Positions 55,231-64,000 of a DNA stretch of 64,000 bases are shown piece after piece. The notes beneath the pieces were generated by a model. The model was not told where the DNA came from. It worked only from the letters and a program-made list of their open reading frames with translations, and ran no database searches. The DNA is from Acidovorax sp. (lineage in GTDB: Bacteria; Pseudomonadota; Gammaproteobacteria; Burkholderiales; Burkholderiaceae_C). Where the stretch lies: positions 1-64,000 of the forward strand of contig JAUXZO010000035.1 in assembly GCA_030692685.1 (NCBI GenBank). Reading direction: 5' to 3'. Made by a program: the position numbers and the translations under genes. How positions within the stretch are numbered: position 1 is the first letter of the stretch; every line of letters starts with the position of its first letter.

Positions 55231-56211
55231 GTGAGCTTGTTACTCGGGCACATCGTGGATGCGCTCGGTGGCTCGCTAGAAGGGGGGGGGTATGACACTC
55301 CCATCTCCCGCATCGCGCCACTGGAGGTCGCTGGTTCAGGAGACCTCAGTTTCCTGAGCAACCCCCGCTACCAGCAGCAACTGGCCGCCTCCCGGGCGGC
55401 CTGTGTCATTGTGGCGCCCGCGATGCGCGACGTTGCGTTGGCACGCGGCGCGTGCATTGTGGCGGACAACCCATACGTCTATTTTGCGCGTGCCACCCAG
55501 TTGTGGCGCCAGCGCAATGCGCCCGCGTTGTCCGGTGGCGTCCACGCCACCGCTGTGGTCGATACGATGGCCCAGGTGCACCCCTCAGCGACCATTGGCC
55601 CCCTTTGTGTGGTGGAGCGGGGCGCGCACATTGGTGCGGGGACGGTGCTCAAGTCCCGCGTTACGGTAGGGGAAGATTGCCGTATCGGCGCGCGATGCAT
55701 TGTCCATTCTGGTGTGGTCATCGGTGCGGATGGTTTTGGCTTTGCCCCAGAGAACGGGCAGTGGGTCAAGATCGAGCAACTGGGCGCGGTGCGTATAGGC
55801 GATGACGTCGAGATTGGCGCCAACACCTGCATCGACCGTGGTGCCCTTCAGGACACGGTGATCGAAGACGGTGTGAAGCTAGACAACCTCATCCAGATTG
55901 GTCACAACGTGCGCGTTGGCAAACATTCAGCGATGGCCGGATGTGTTGGTGTGGCTGGCAGCGCCACGATTGGCGCGCACTGCACGGTAGGGGGTGGCGC
56001 GATTGTGCTGGGGCATCTGGAGCTGGCCGACAACGTCCACATTTCGGCTGCAACGGTAGTCACGCGATCTTTGACCAAGCCTGGGCAATACACCGGCATG
56101 TTCCCCATAGACGACAATGCGCGCTGGGAAAAAAACGCTGCGACACTCAAACAACTGCACAGCTTGCGCGAGCGTATCAAAGCGCTGGAGCAAGCTCTCA
56201 AAGCAGCATGA
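55231..56211 (+). CDS. lpxD: UDP-3-O-(3-hydroxyacyl)glucosamine N-acyltransferase
   Basis: This 326-residue acyltransferase adds the second acyl chain in lipid A synthesis. The N-terminal uridine-binding part (about 1-100) is followed by a left-handed beta-helix of hexapeptide repeats ([16 protein letters not shown] to [14 protein letters not shown]), with the catalytic histidine in QIGHNVRVG. The start is GTG 55231; no upstream ATG fits. The C-terminal helix region ends [12 protein letters not shown]. Confidence 0.95.
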   Translation: MSLLLGHIVDALGGSLEGGGYDTPISRIAPLEVAGSGDLSFLSNPRYQQQLAASRAACVIVAPAMRDVALARGACIVADNPYVYFARATQLWRQRNAPALSGGVHATAVVDTMAQVHPSATIGPLCVVERGAHIGAGTVLKSRVTVGEDCRIGARCIVHSGVVIGADGFGFAPENGQWVKIEQLGAVRIGDDVEIGANTCIDRGALQDTVIEDGVKLDNLIQIGHNVRVGKHSAMAGCVGVAGSATIGAHCTVGGGAIVLGHLELADNVHISAATVVTRSLTKPGQYTGMFPIDDNARWEKNAATLKQLHSLRERIKALEQALKAA

Positions 56212-56227
56212 ACGGAAGAACAACTCG

Positions 56228-56683
56228 ATGATGGATATTCACGCAATTCTCAAGCAACTGCCCCACCGCTACCCGTTTCTGCTGGTGGACAAGGTGATCG
56301 AGCTTGAGAGCAACACCCGTATCAAGGCCATCAAGAACGTCACGTTCAACGAGCCCTATTTCATGGGTCACTTTCCGGGCCGCCCGGTCATGCCGGGCGT
56401 GCTCATCCTGGAGGCGTTGGCACAAGCGGCAGGTCTGCTGGCGTTTGACGCTATGGGCAAGGTGCCCGACGAGAACAACATCTACTACTTTGTCGGTATC
56501 GACGGCGCACGGTTCAAGCGCCCTGTAGAGCCGGGCGATCAGCTGATCCTCGCCATCACCATCGACCGCGTGCGGGGTGGTATCTGGAAGTTCAAGGGTG
56601 TTGCCAGCGTGGGCGACGAAGTTGCCTGTGAAGCTGAACTCATGTGCACCATGCGCAATGTGGGCGGTGCTGACAAGACCTAG
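56228..56683 (+). CDS. fabZ: 3-hydroxyacyl-ACP dehydratase FabZ
   Basis: This 151-residue hot-dog-fold enzyme dehydrates hydroxyacyl-ACP in fatty-acid synthesis and so draws on the same substrates as lpxA and lpxD. The active site His is in [17 protein letters not shown] and the Glu later in the same helix; the N-terminus reads [17 protein letters not shown]. Two ATGs (56228 and 56231) follow GGAAG. It lies in the usual lpxD-fabZ-lpxA order. Confidence 0.97.
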   Translation: MMDIHAILKQLPHRYPFLLVDKVIELESNTRIKAIKNVTFNEPYFMGHFPGRPVMPGVLILEALAQAAGLLAFDAMGKVPDENNIYYFVGIDGARFKRPVEPGDQLILAITIDRVRGGIWKFKGVASVGDEVACEAELMCTMRNVGGADKT

Positions 56684-56695
56684 GTCGACTGGATC

Positions 56696-57484
56696 GTGAG
56701 CAATATTCATCCCACTGCCCTGGTGGCGGCTAGCGCCAGCCTAGATCCCACGGTCACTGTAGGGCCTTACACCGTGATCGGCCCCCATGTCGTGATTGGC
56801 CCCGGGACTACGGTAGGAGCGCATTGCGTGATCGAGGGGCGCACCACTATCGGCGAAGACAACCGCATTTTTCAGTTCGCTTCGCTGGGCGCGGCGCCTC
56901 AAGACAAGAAATACGCGGGTGAGCCCACGCGGCTGGTCATCGGCAATCGCAACACCATCCGCGAGTTCTGCACCTTTAACCTCGGGACCACGCAAGACAA
57001 GTGCGTGACCACCATCGGGGATGACAACTGGATCATGGCCTACGTGCACATCGCGCACGATTGCTTGGTGGGCAACCAGACCATTCTGGCCAACAACGCC
57101 ACTCTGGCCGGCCACGTTCAGGTAGACGACCAAGCCATCATCGGTGGGCTGACGGGCATTCACCAGTTCGTCAAAGTGGGTGCCCATGTCATGGCGGGGT
57201 TTGCAAGTCATATCTCGCAGGACGTTCCCCCGTTCATGATGGTGGACGGTAACCCGCTGGCCGTGCGGGGGCTCAATTTGGAGGGACTGCGACGCCGGGG
57301 TTTTTCGCACGCGCGCGTGGCTGGGATCAAACAGATGCACCGGTTGTTGTACCGCCAGGGGTTGACTCTGGAGGCCGCGCGCACCGCCATGAGCGAGTTG
57401 CCTGACGCCCATCCCGAAGCTGCCGCAGACATTGCCCTGGTGCTGGCCTTCATCGATGGCTCCACGCGCGGCATTGCGCGCTGA
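56696..57484 (+). CDS. lpxA: UDP-N-acetylglucosamine O-acyltransferase
   Basis: This 262-residue trimeric enzyme does the first step of lipid A synthesis. The left-handed beta-helix is made of hexapeptide repeats ([21 protein letters not shown], here quoted as [14 protein letters not shown]), with the catalytic histidine in [12 protein letters not shown] and the C-terminal helical part from about residue 195 ([11 protein letters not shown]). The start is GTG 56696, 12 bases after the fabZ stop. The length matches LpxA in E. coli. Confidence 0.96.
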   Translation: MSNIHPTALVAASASLDPTVTVGPYTVIGPHVVIGPGTTVGAHCVIEGRTTIGEDNRIFQFASLGAAPQDKKYAGEPTRLVIGNRNTIREFCTFNLGTTQDKCVTTIGDDNWIMAYVHIAHDCLVGNQTILANNATLAGHVQVDDQAIIGGLTGIHQFVKVGAHVMAGFASHISQDVPPFMMVDGNPLAVRGLNLEGLRRRGFSHARVAGIKQMHRLLYRQGLTLEAARTAMSELPDAHPEAAADIALVLAFIDGSTRGIAR

Positions 57485-57495
57485 GAGGGCGTTTC

Positions 57496-58659
57496 ATGAC
57501 TTTTCCCCCCCGCGTCGCCATGGTGGCGGGCGAGACTTCGGGTGATTTGTTGGCTGGTTTGCTGATCGACGGGATGCAGGCCCATTGGCCTGGGTTGACG
57601 TCCTGCGGTATTGGTGGCCCCCAGATGACACACCGTGGTTTTGATGCCTGGTGGCCTAGCGAAAAACTCGCTGTGCACGGCTACAGCATGGAAGTGCTGC
57701 GCCGGCTGCGAGAGCTTCTGGGAATCCGCAAACAACTGCGAGAGCGCCTGCTCAAGGATCGCCCGGATGTTTTCATCGGGGTTGATGCCCCTGATTTCAA
57801 TCTGGGCCTTGAAGCGGATCTGCGTGCCGCTGGCATCAAGACGGTGCATTTCGTGTGTCCATCCATCTGGGCTTGGCGGGCAGACAGAATTGAGAAGATT
57901 CGGCGCAGTGTGGACCACGTGCTGTGCATCTTTCCGTTCGAACCAGAGCTTCTGGCGCAGCATGGCATCGCCGCGACCTATGTAGGTCACCCCCTGGCGG
58001 GTGTGATTCCGACGGTGCCAGACCGCGCGGCGGCCCGGGCGCAGCTTGGACTGCTGGAGTCTGACGATGTGCTTGCCATCCTGCCGGGCAGCCGTTCTTC
58101 GGAGATCGAGTACATAGCGCAACCCTTTTTTAGGGCTGCAGCGCTTATTCTTGAAGCGCAACCAGCTATCAAATTGGTAGTGCCTGCCGTTCCCGCTTTG
58201 CGCAACCGAATCGTGCAGGTCGCCCATGCGTGTGGCTTGGGGGACGCGGTACAGATCGTGGAAGGGCGGTCGCACGCCGTGCTTGCTGCGTGCGACGTCA
58301 CGTTGATTGCCAGTGGCACGGCCACGCTGGAAGCAGCGCTTTTCAAGCGCCCCATGGTCATCGGTTACCACATGCACCCGCTGAGCTGGTGGCTCATGCG
58401 CCGCAAGCAGTTGCAGCCCTGGGTTGGTTTGCCCAATATTCTCTGCCGCGATTTTGTGGTGCCAGAACTGATCCAGGACGCCGCCACGCCCCAAGCACTT
58501 TGCGATGCGACGCTCGCATGGTTGGACGCGCGGCACAATAATCCTCAGAAGATTGCAGACTTGGAGCAGCGCTTTACCGCACTGCACGAAAGCCTGCGAC
58601 GCAACACTCCTCAATTGGCCGCCGATGCGATCCAGAAAATCCTCTCCCCCGCTGTCTGA
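57496..58659 (+). CDS. lpxB: Lipid-A-disaccharide synthase, with an in-frame repeat copy
   Basis: This 387-residue membrane-associated glycosyltransferase makes the lipid A disaccharide. Motifs are [11 protein letters not shown] (about residues 12-22), [20 protein letters not shown] and the [12 protein letters not shown] loop, plus [13 protein letters not shown]. Residues 216-229 ([14 protein letters not shown]) are encoded by a degenerate copy of the dispersed repeat (58126-58182). In E. coli LpxB, as I recall it, this segment has the same length, so nothing appears inserted. The end overlaps rnhB by 35 bases. Confidence 0.96.
   Translation: MTFPPRVAMVAGETSGDLLAGLLIDGMQAHWPGLTSCGIGGPQMTHRGFDAWWPSEKLAVHGYSMEVLRRLRELLGIRKQLRERLLKDRPDVFIGVDAPDFNLGLEADLRAAGIKTVHFVCPSIWAWRADRIEKIRRSVDHVLCIFPFEPELLAQHGIAATYVGHPLAGVIPTVPDRAAARAQLGLLESDDVLAILPGSRSSEIEYIAQPFFRAAALILEAQPAIKLVVPAVPALRNRIVQVAHACGLGDAVQIVEGRSHAVLAACDVTLIASGTATLEAALFKRPMVIGYHMHPLSWWLMRRKQLQPWVGLPNILCRDFVVPELIQDAATPQALCDATLAWLDARHNNPQKIADLEQRFTALHESLRRNTPQLAADAIQKILSPAV
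58126..58182 (+). repeat. Dispersed palindromic repeat, copy H, inside lpxB
   Basis: TTTTTTAGGGCTGCAGCGCTT, then ATTCTTGAAGCGCAACC, then AGCTATCAAATTGGTAGTG follow the consensus and are very close to copy C in the first part. In frame it encodes residues 216-229 of LpxB. Confidence 0.65.
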
Positions 58660-59257
58660 GCAGGTCTGCCTGCCATGGCATCCACCGGGTCTGGTGGCCG
58701 GTGTGGATGAAGCTGGGCGAGGTCCGTTAGCGGGGCCCGTTGTCGCTGCCGCCGTGATTCTGGATGACCTCAATCCCATCGCAGGGCTGGCCGATTCCAA
58801 GAAGCTCACTGCGGCGCGCCGTGACAAGCTCTACGACGAGATCCGTGCAAAGGCGCTGTGCTGCAGCATCGCGCAGGCCAGTGTGGAGGAGATTGATCAA
58901 CTCAATATCCTGCAGGCCACCCTCCTGGCAATGCGCCGCGCGGTACTGGGCCTGCGGCTCAAGCCAGCGATGGTGCTTGTCGACGGTAACCGACTGCCGA
59001 TGCTCGATATCCCCGCAGAAGCCATCATCAAGGGCGATGCGCTGATCCCCGCTATTTCTGCAGCTTCCATCCTGGCCAAGGTGCACCGTGACCGTTGGTG
59101 CGCCCAGGTTGACGCAGAGTTTCCAGAGTATGGATTTGCCGGGCACAAAGGCTATGGCACGGCGATGCACATGGAGGCGTTGCGCGAGCATGGCGCCTGC
59201 GTCCACCACCGCCGCTCCTTCGCCCCCGTTGCCCAGCGCATCTTGAGCCTTTCCTAG
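58625..59257 (+). CDS. rnhB: Ribonuclease HII
   Basis: This 210-residue enzyme removes ribonucleotides from DNA. The active site is formed by [14 protein letters not shown] (Asp and Glu, about residues 26-39), a further aspartate in MVLVDGN, and one in [25 protein letters not shown] near the end is typical. ATG 58625 lies inside lpxB; a start at the overlapping ATG is expected for a coupled gene. The conserved part begins about residue 20, so a later start is possible. Confidence 0.94.
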   Translation: MRSRKSSPPLSEQVCLPWHPPGLVAGVDEAGRGPLAGPVVAAAVILDDLNPIAGLADSKKLTAARRDKLYDEIRAKALCCSIAQASVEEIDQLNILQATLLAMRRAVLGLRLKPAMVLVDGNRLPMLDIPAEAIIKGDALIPAISAASILAKVHRDRWCAQVDAEFPEYGFAGHKGYGTAMHMEALREHGACVHHRRSFAPVAQRILSLS

Positions 59258-59269
59258 CAGCACCGTCCG

Positions 59270-60043
59270 ATGACTTCTTCCCCTGTCACTGCCATTCATT
59301 CGCGAGAGAACCCTTTCGTGAAAGATTTGCGCCGCTTGGCGCAAGATACGACGGCATACCGAAAACAAGGGCGTATCTGGCTGGAGGGCGATCATCTGTG
59401 CCGTGCCGCAATGGCCCGCGGACGGCGTCCTGCCGTGGCTGTTTTTTCAGAGTCTTTTTGGCCTCTAGCGCAGGTGGAATGGGCGCAAGCAGCTACTAAA
59501 GTAATAGTGCTAGCGGATGCACTGTTTACTGACATCAGCGGCCTGGAATCCCCCGCTCGCATGGGATTCATTCTCAACATGCCAGAGCCCACCCTTTTGC
59601 AGTCCGATGTGGGCACCGTGGTGCTTGACCGGGTGCAGGATGCTGGCAATGTGGGCTCCATCCTGCGCAGCGCGTCTGCCTTTGGGTTTCGCCAGGTGGT
59701 CGCCATCAAAGGCAGTGCGGCGCTCTGGTCGCCCAAAGTCTTGCGCGCGGGCATGGGAGCACATTTCGCACTGGATTTGATGGAAGGTGTTGGGGAAGAC
59801 GATTTGCAAGCATTGCACTTGCCCATGCTGGTGACCAGCTCGCATGCCGGCGAGTATCTGCACCGCGCGACATTGCCTTGGCCCTGCGCCTGGGTCATGG
59901 GGCACGAGGGACAGGGCGTTTCCGCGACTTTGGAAGACCGGGCTGCAATGCGGATTCGGATTGCCCAACCAGGCGGTGAGGAATCGCTGAATGTGGCCGC
60001 AGCGGCGGCGATTTGCCTGCATCAAAGCGGGGCAGGGCGGTAG
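59270..60043 (+). CDS. TrmH/SpoU-family RNA 2'-O-methyltransferase, with an in-frame repeat copy
   Basis: This 257-residue SAM-dependent methyltransferase has an N-terminal substrate-binding domain (about 1-105) and the knotted SPOUT domain with motif 1 LDRVQDAGNVGSILRSA, motif 2 WVMGHEGQGVS and motif 3 PGGEESLNVAAAAAICL. The target could be 23S rRNA (as for RlmB or TsnR) or another RNA; it is not clear. Residues 67-80 (AQVEWAQAATKVIV) are encoded by a copy of the dispersed repeat (59449-59514), which lies in the N-terminal domain. It is the last gene of the long cluster before carA. Confidence 0.9.
   Translation: MTSSPVTAIHSRENPFVKDLRRLAQDTTAYRKQGRIWLEGDHLCRAAMARGRRPAVAVFSESFWPLAQVEWAQAATKVIVLADALFTDISGLESPARMGFILNMPEPTLLQSDVGTVVLDRVQDAGNVGSILRSASAFGFRQVVAIKGSAALWSPKVLRAGMGAHFALDLMEGVGEDDLQALHLPMLVTSSHAGEYLHRATLPWPCAWVMGHEGQGVSATLEDRAAMRIRIAQPGGEESLNVAAAAAICLHQSGAGR
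59449..59514 (+). repeat. Dispersed palindromic repeat, copy I, inside the TrmH-family gene
   Basis: GAGTCTTTTTGGCCTCTAGC matches 18 of 20 bases of copy F at the same place; the 3' part GCGCAAGCAGCTACTAAAG and TAATAGTGCTAGCG also follow the family. This is the clearest gene-internal copy. Confidence 0.75.
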
Positions 60044-60191
60044 AAGGCTGAGTCAACTCCCCAAGTCCTGAACGCGCTCCGCTCGCTGCTGAAGCGGCTG
60101 GACTCAGGTTTTCATCGGTAATGTTGATGATTGCCCAGTTGGCGGTGGTTTTGACAGGTGTGTCACAGGCTTTGGTGGCTTCCCGCTCCAT

Positions 60192-60222
60192 TTGAAGGGG
60201 TTGTGGAGGCCAGGGGTATAAT
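60192..60222 (+). promoter_or_regulatory. carA: carA promoter
   Basis: A perfect TATAAT lies at 60217-60222. A TTGAAG at 60192-60197 is the likely -35, with a slightly long 19-base spacer. The transcript would start near 60230. Confidence 0.6.
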
Positions 60223-60300
60223 CGGGGGCTTTTCTCGCAACAGCGTCGCCCGACCGCACCCAAAGCAACAATCCATCTGAGAGCAGCCGCTGGCACTCGA

Positions 60301-60319
60301 TTGCAAACATCCTTTGCAA
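60301..60319 (+). promoter_or_regulatory. Leader hairpin before carA
   Basis: TTGCAAA and TTTGCAA form a perfect seven-base stem with a five-base loop (CATCC), 34 bases before the ribosome-binding site. It may take part in leader control of carA, or be incidental. Confidence 0.35.
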
Positions 60320-60363
60320 GCGGCCTGCAGGCGCCGGGCGACCGTAACCATCCGGAGAACCCA

Positions 60364-61536
60364 GTGCTTTTGTCTCTACAGGGAACCTTCCCGCCCGCCA
60401 TCTTGGCGCTTGCAGACGGCACGGTCTTTATCGGCAATTCGATTGGTGCTACAGGCACCACCGTCGGTGAAGTGGTGTTTAACACCTCTATTACCGGCTA
60501 CCAGGAAATCCTCACCGACCCGAGCTATTGCCAGCAGATCGTGACACTCACGTATCCGCACATTGGCAACTACGGGGTGAACGCTGAGGATATCGAAGCC
60601 GACAAGATCCATGCCGCGGGCCTGATCATCAAAGATCTGCCTTTGATCGCCAGCAACTTCCGCTCGACCGAAACGCTCTCGCAGTACCTTGTGCGCGAAA
60701 AAACGGTTGCCATCGCCAACATTGACACCCGCAAGCTGACCCGTTTGCTGCGCAGCAAGGGCGCCCAAAATGGTGCCATCGTGGGGTTGTCCGCAGGGCA
60801 GTCGGTCACACAGGCGTTGGTCGATGAAGCCATTGCCAAGGCCAAAGCAGCTCCCAGCATGGCTGGATTGGACCTTGCCAAGGTGGTGAGCACGGCTGTG
60901 CGCTATGAGTGGACCCAGACGGAATGGACGCTGGGTTCCGGGTACGGCGAACTGACCGAGCAGCGATTCCATGTGGTGGCCTATGACTTCGGTGTGAAGA
61001 AAAACATCCTTCGCATGTTGGCAGAGCGTGGGTGCAAGGTCACGGTTGTGCCCGCGCAAACGCCCGCTGCGGATGTGTTGGCGCTCAAGCCCGATGGCGT
61101 GTTCCTGTCTAACGGCCCTGGCGACCCAGAGCCATGTGACTACGCCATCGCTGCCACTCGCGCCATTGTGAACAGCGGCATGCCGACCTTCGGTATCTGC
61201 CTGGGCCACCAGATCATGGCGTTGGCCGCTGGGGCCAAAACGTTCAAGATGACCAACAGCCACCATGGGGCTAACCACCCTGTGAAGGATCTGGACACGG
61301 GGCGCGTCAGCATCACCAGCCAGAACCACGGGTTTGCCGTGGACATGGACTCGTTGCCCGCCAATTTGCGTGCCACCCATGTGAGCCTGTTCGACGGAAC
61401 ACTGCAAGGCCTCGCGCACATCGACAAGCCTGCGTTTTGCTTTCAGGGCCACCCTGAAGCCTCTCCGGGGCCTCACGATATTGGCTACCTCTTCGAGCGC
61501 TTTACCGACGCCATGCGCGTTGCCAAGGCTCTTTAA
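60364..61536 (+). CDS. carA: Carbamoyl-phosphate synthase small subunit
   Basis: This 390-residue subunit releases ammonia from glutamine for the large subunit. The N-terminal domain is followed by the class I glutamine amidotransferase domain with the nucleophile cysteine in [13 protein letters not shown] and the His-Glu pair in [21 protein letters not shown] and SQNHGFAVD are also conserved. The start is GTG 60364, with GGAGA 6 bases upstream; a longer frame from 60301 starts inside the leader hairpin. Confidence 0.97.
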   Translation: MLLSLQGTFPPAILALADGTVFIGNSIGATGTTVGEVVFNTSITGYQEILTDPSYCQQIVTLTYPHIGNYGVNAEDIEADKIHAAGLIIKDLPLIASNFRSTETLSQYLVREKTVAIANIDTRKLTRLLRSKGAQNGAIVGLSAGQSVTQALVDEAIAKAKAAPSMAGLDLAKVVSTAVRYEWTQTEWTLGSGYGELTEQRFHVVAYDFGVKKNILRMLAERGCKVTVVPAQTPAADVLALKPDGVFLSNGPGDPEPCDYAIAATRAIVNSGMPTFGICLGHQIMALAAGAKTFKMTNSHHGANHPVKDLDTGRVSITSQNHGFAVDMDSLPANLRATHVSLFDGTLQGLAHIDKPAFCFQGHPEASPGPHDIGYLFERFTDAMRVAKAL

Positions 61537-61556
61537 ACCGCTGAAGGAGCCGTGTC

Positions 61557-61979
61557 ATGAAACTGTTTAGCTTCCCCGCCGCATCGCTGGAAAAAGCGAT
61601 TTACAAGCGCGTTTTGACATTGCCATCGCCCCACCGCGAGTGGTTCAGCGAGCGTTGGCAGCAAAAGCCCTACAAAAAAGCATTCATCGACAACAAGGCC
61701 ATGCCTTTGGTCACCCTCGTGGCTAAAGGCAAGACGTTGGAAGATGCTGAGTTTGACGAGCTGCTGCAGGATTGGGAAGTTACTTTTTATGACGCGGAAG
61801 AAGAAGTCCTGCGCCCGCTCATCCAGGGGGACGGTTTGCTGCAATTGATGCAGAAGAACCTCCCGCCCGCTCGGGCCCAGGCGTTGCTTGCCAAGCTGAC
61901 CGAGCGGCGCGCCGCTGCTGATACGGCCGCGCCCACCCTGACGACTAGTTCCCAGACAGCCGAACCTACGATCGACTGA
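61557..61979 (+). CDS. Hypothetical protein between carA and carB
   Basis: I do not recognise this 140-residue protein. It has no signal peptide or membrane segment. The N-terminal two thirds look like a compact globular domain ([57 protein letters not shown]), and the last 25 residues are Ala/Thr-rich and low in complexity. GAAGGAG upstream is a good ribosome-binding site for ATG 61557. It sits 20 bases after carA and 10 before carB, so it is certainly in the operon; a link to carbamoyl-phosphate or nucleotide metabolism is only context. Confidence 0.75.
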   Translation: MKLFSFPAASLEKAIYKRVLTLPSPHREWFSERWQQKPYKKAFIDNKAMPLVTLVAKGKTLEDAEFDELLQDWEVTFYDAEEEVLRPLIQGDGLLQLMQKNLPPARAQALLAKLTERRAAADTAAPTLTTSSQTAEPTID

Positions 61980-61989
61980 TCGACGCACC

Positions 61990-64000
<2,011 letters not shown>

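Larger units (their letters stand above)
60044..60363 (+). other. 320-base carA leader and promoter region
   Basis: No gene is seen here. It contains a promoter (60192-60222), then about 140 bases of leader. The leader holds a hairpin (60301-60319) just before the carA ribosome-binding site. Pyrimidine- or arginine-dependent control is known for carAB in other bacteria, but I recognise no specific repressor site. Confidence 0.6.

Overview
The window looks like a chromosomal segment of a high-GC betaproteobacterium, most likely Comamonadaceae (Acidovorax or a close relative). The evidence is the gene order rpsB-tsf-pyrH-frr-uppS-cdsA-dxr-rseP-bamA-skp-lpxD-fabZ-lpxA-lpxB-rnhB, the carA-orf-carB arrangement, Burkholderiales-type regulators, and a short palindromic repeat with the core CTAGCGCTT..AGCGCTAG. 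This assignment is inference from sequence character; no search was run. I see no prophage, insertion sequence, CRISPR array or rRNA.

Layout. 1-4.8 kb: a polyamine/opine-type ABC importer (binding protein and two permeases, no ATPase in view), a GntR/FCD regulator and a hydantoin-racemase-like enzyme that lacks one catalytic cysteine. 4.8-5.4 kb: an AbrB-Doc toxin-antitoxin pair with a palindromic operator. 5.5-17 kb: nth, a GyrI-like protein, a MocR-type aminotransferase, slyX, a TetR regulator divergent from fadH, a DEDD exonuclease, a diguanylate cyclase, a DEAD-box helicase and small membrane or translation-related proteins. 17.1-18.9 kb: a nitric-oxide response module (group III truncated haemoglobin, ytfE, and divergent nsrR with two NsrR-like sites). 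19-28.7 kb: a hydrolase, metY, a CBS protein, a GGDEF remnant, a DosP-like phosphodiesterase, aroC, a 5'-nucleotidase lipoprotein and an EamA transporter. 29-31.8 kb: nrdR and glyA, the latter behind a ZTP (pfl) riboswitch, then a lytic transglycosylase. 31.85-32.8 kb: a 945-base AT-rich gene-free stretch with a strong terminator and a promoter-like sequence. 32.8-38.5 kb: a very long DUF349 protein, two identical tRNA-Leu(CAG) genes with their own terminators, and rnr. 38.6-44.7 kb: a hydrolase, an AraC regulator, the NAD(P)HX repair enzyme, a D-amino-acid dehydrogenase and an amidase.

44.9-60 kb is a long housekeeping run: ribosomal protein S2, EF-Ts, UMP kinase and ribosome recycling factor, then undecaprenyl-PP synthesis, CDP-DAG, the MEP pathway, the RseP protease, BamA/Skp outer-membrane biogenesis, lipid A synthesis (lpxD-fabZ-lpxA-lpxB), RNase HII and a TrmH-family methyltransferase. 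The spacing suggests co-transcription. 60.2-64 kb holds carA, an unrecognised small gene, and carB, which runs off the window.

The most unusual signal is the dispersed palindromic repeat. Six copies lie between genes, mostly just past stop codons in convergent intergenic gaps. Three more degenerate copies lie inside the coding sequences of dxr, lpxB and the TrmH-family methyltransferase, all in the same orientation and the same reading frame of the repeat, so they encode related 14-residue peptides. In dxr and lpxB this appears to occur without a length change relative to the E. coli proteins as I remember them.
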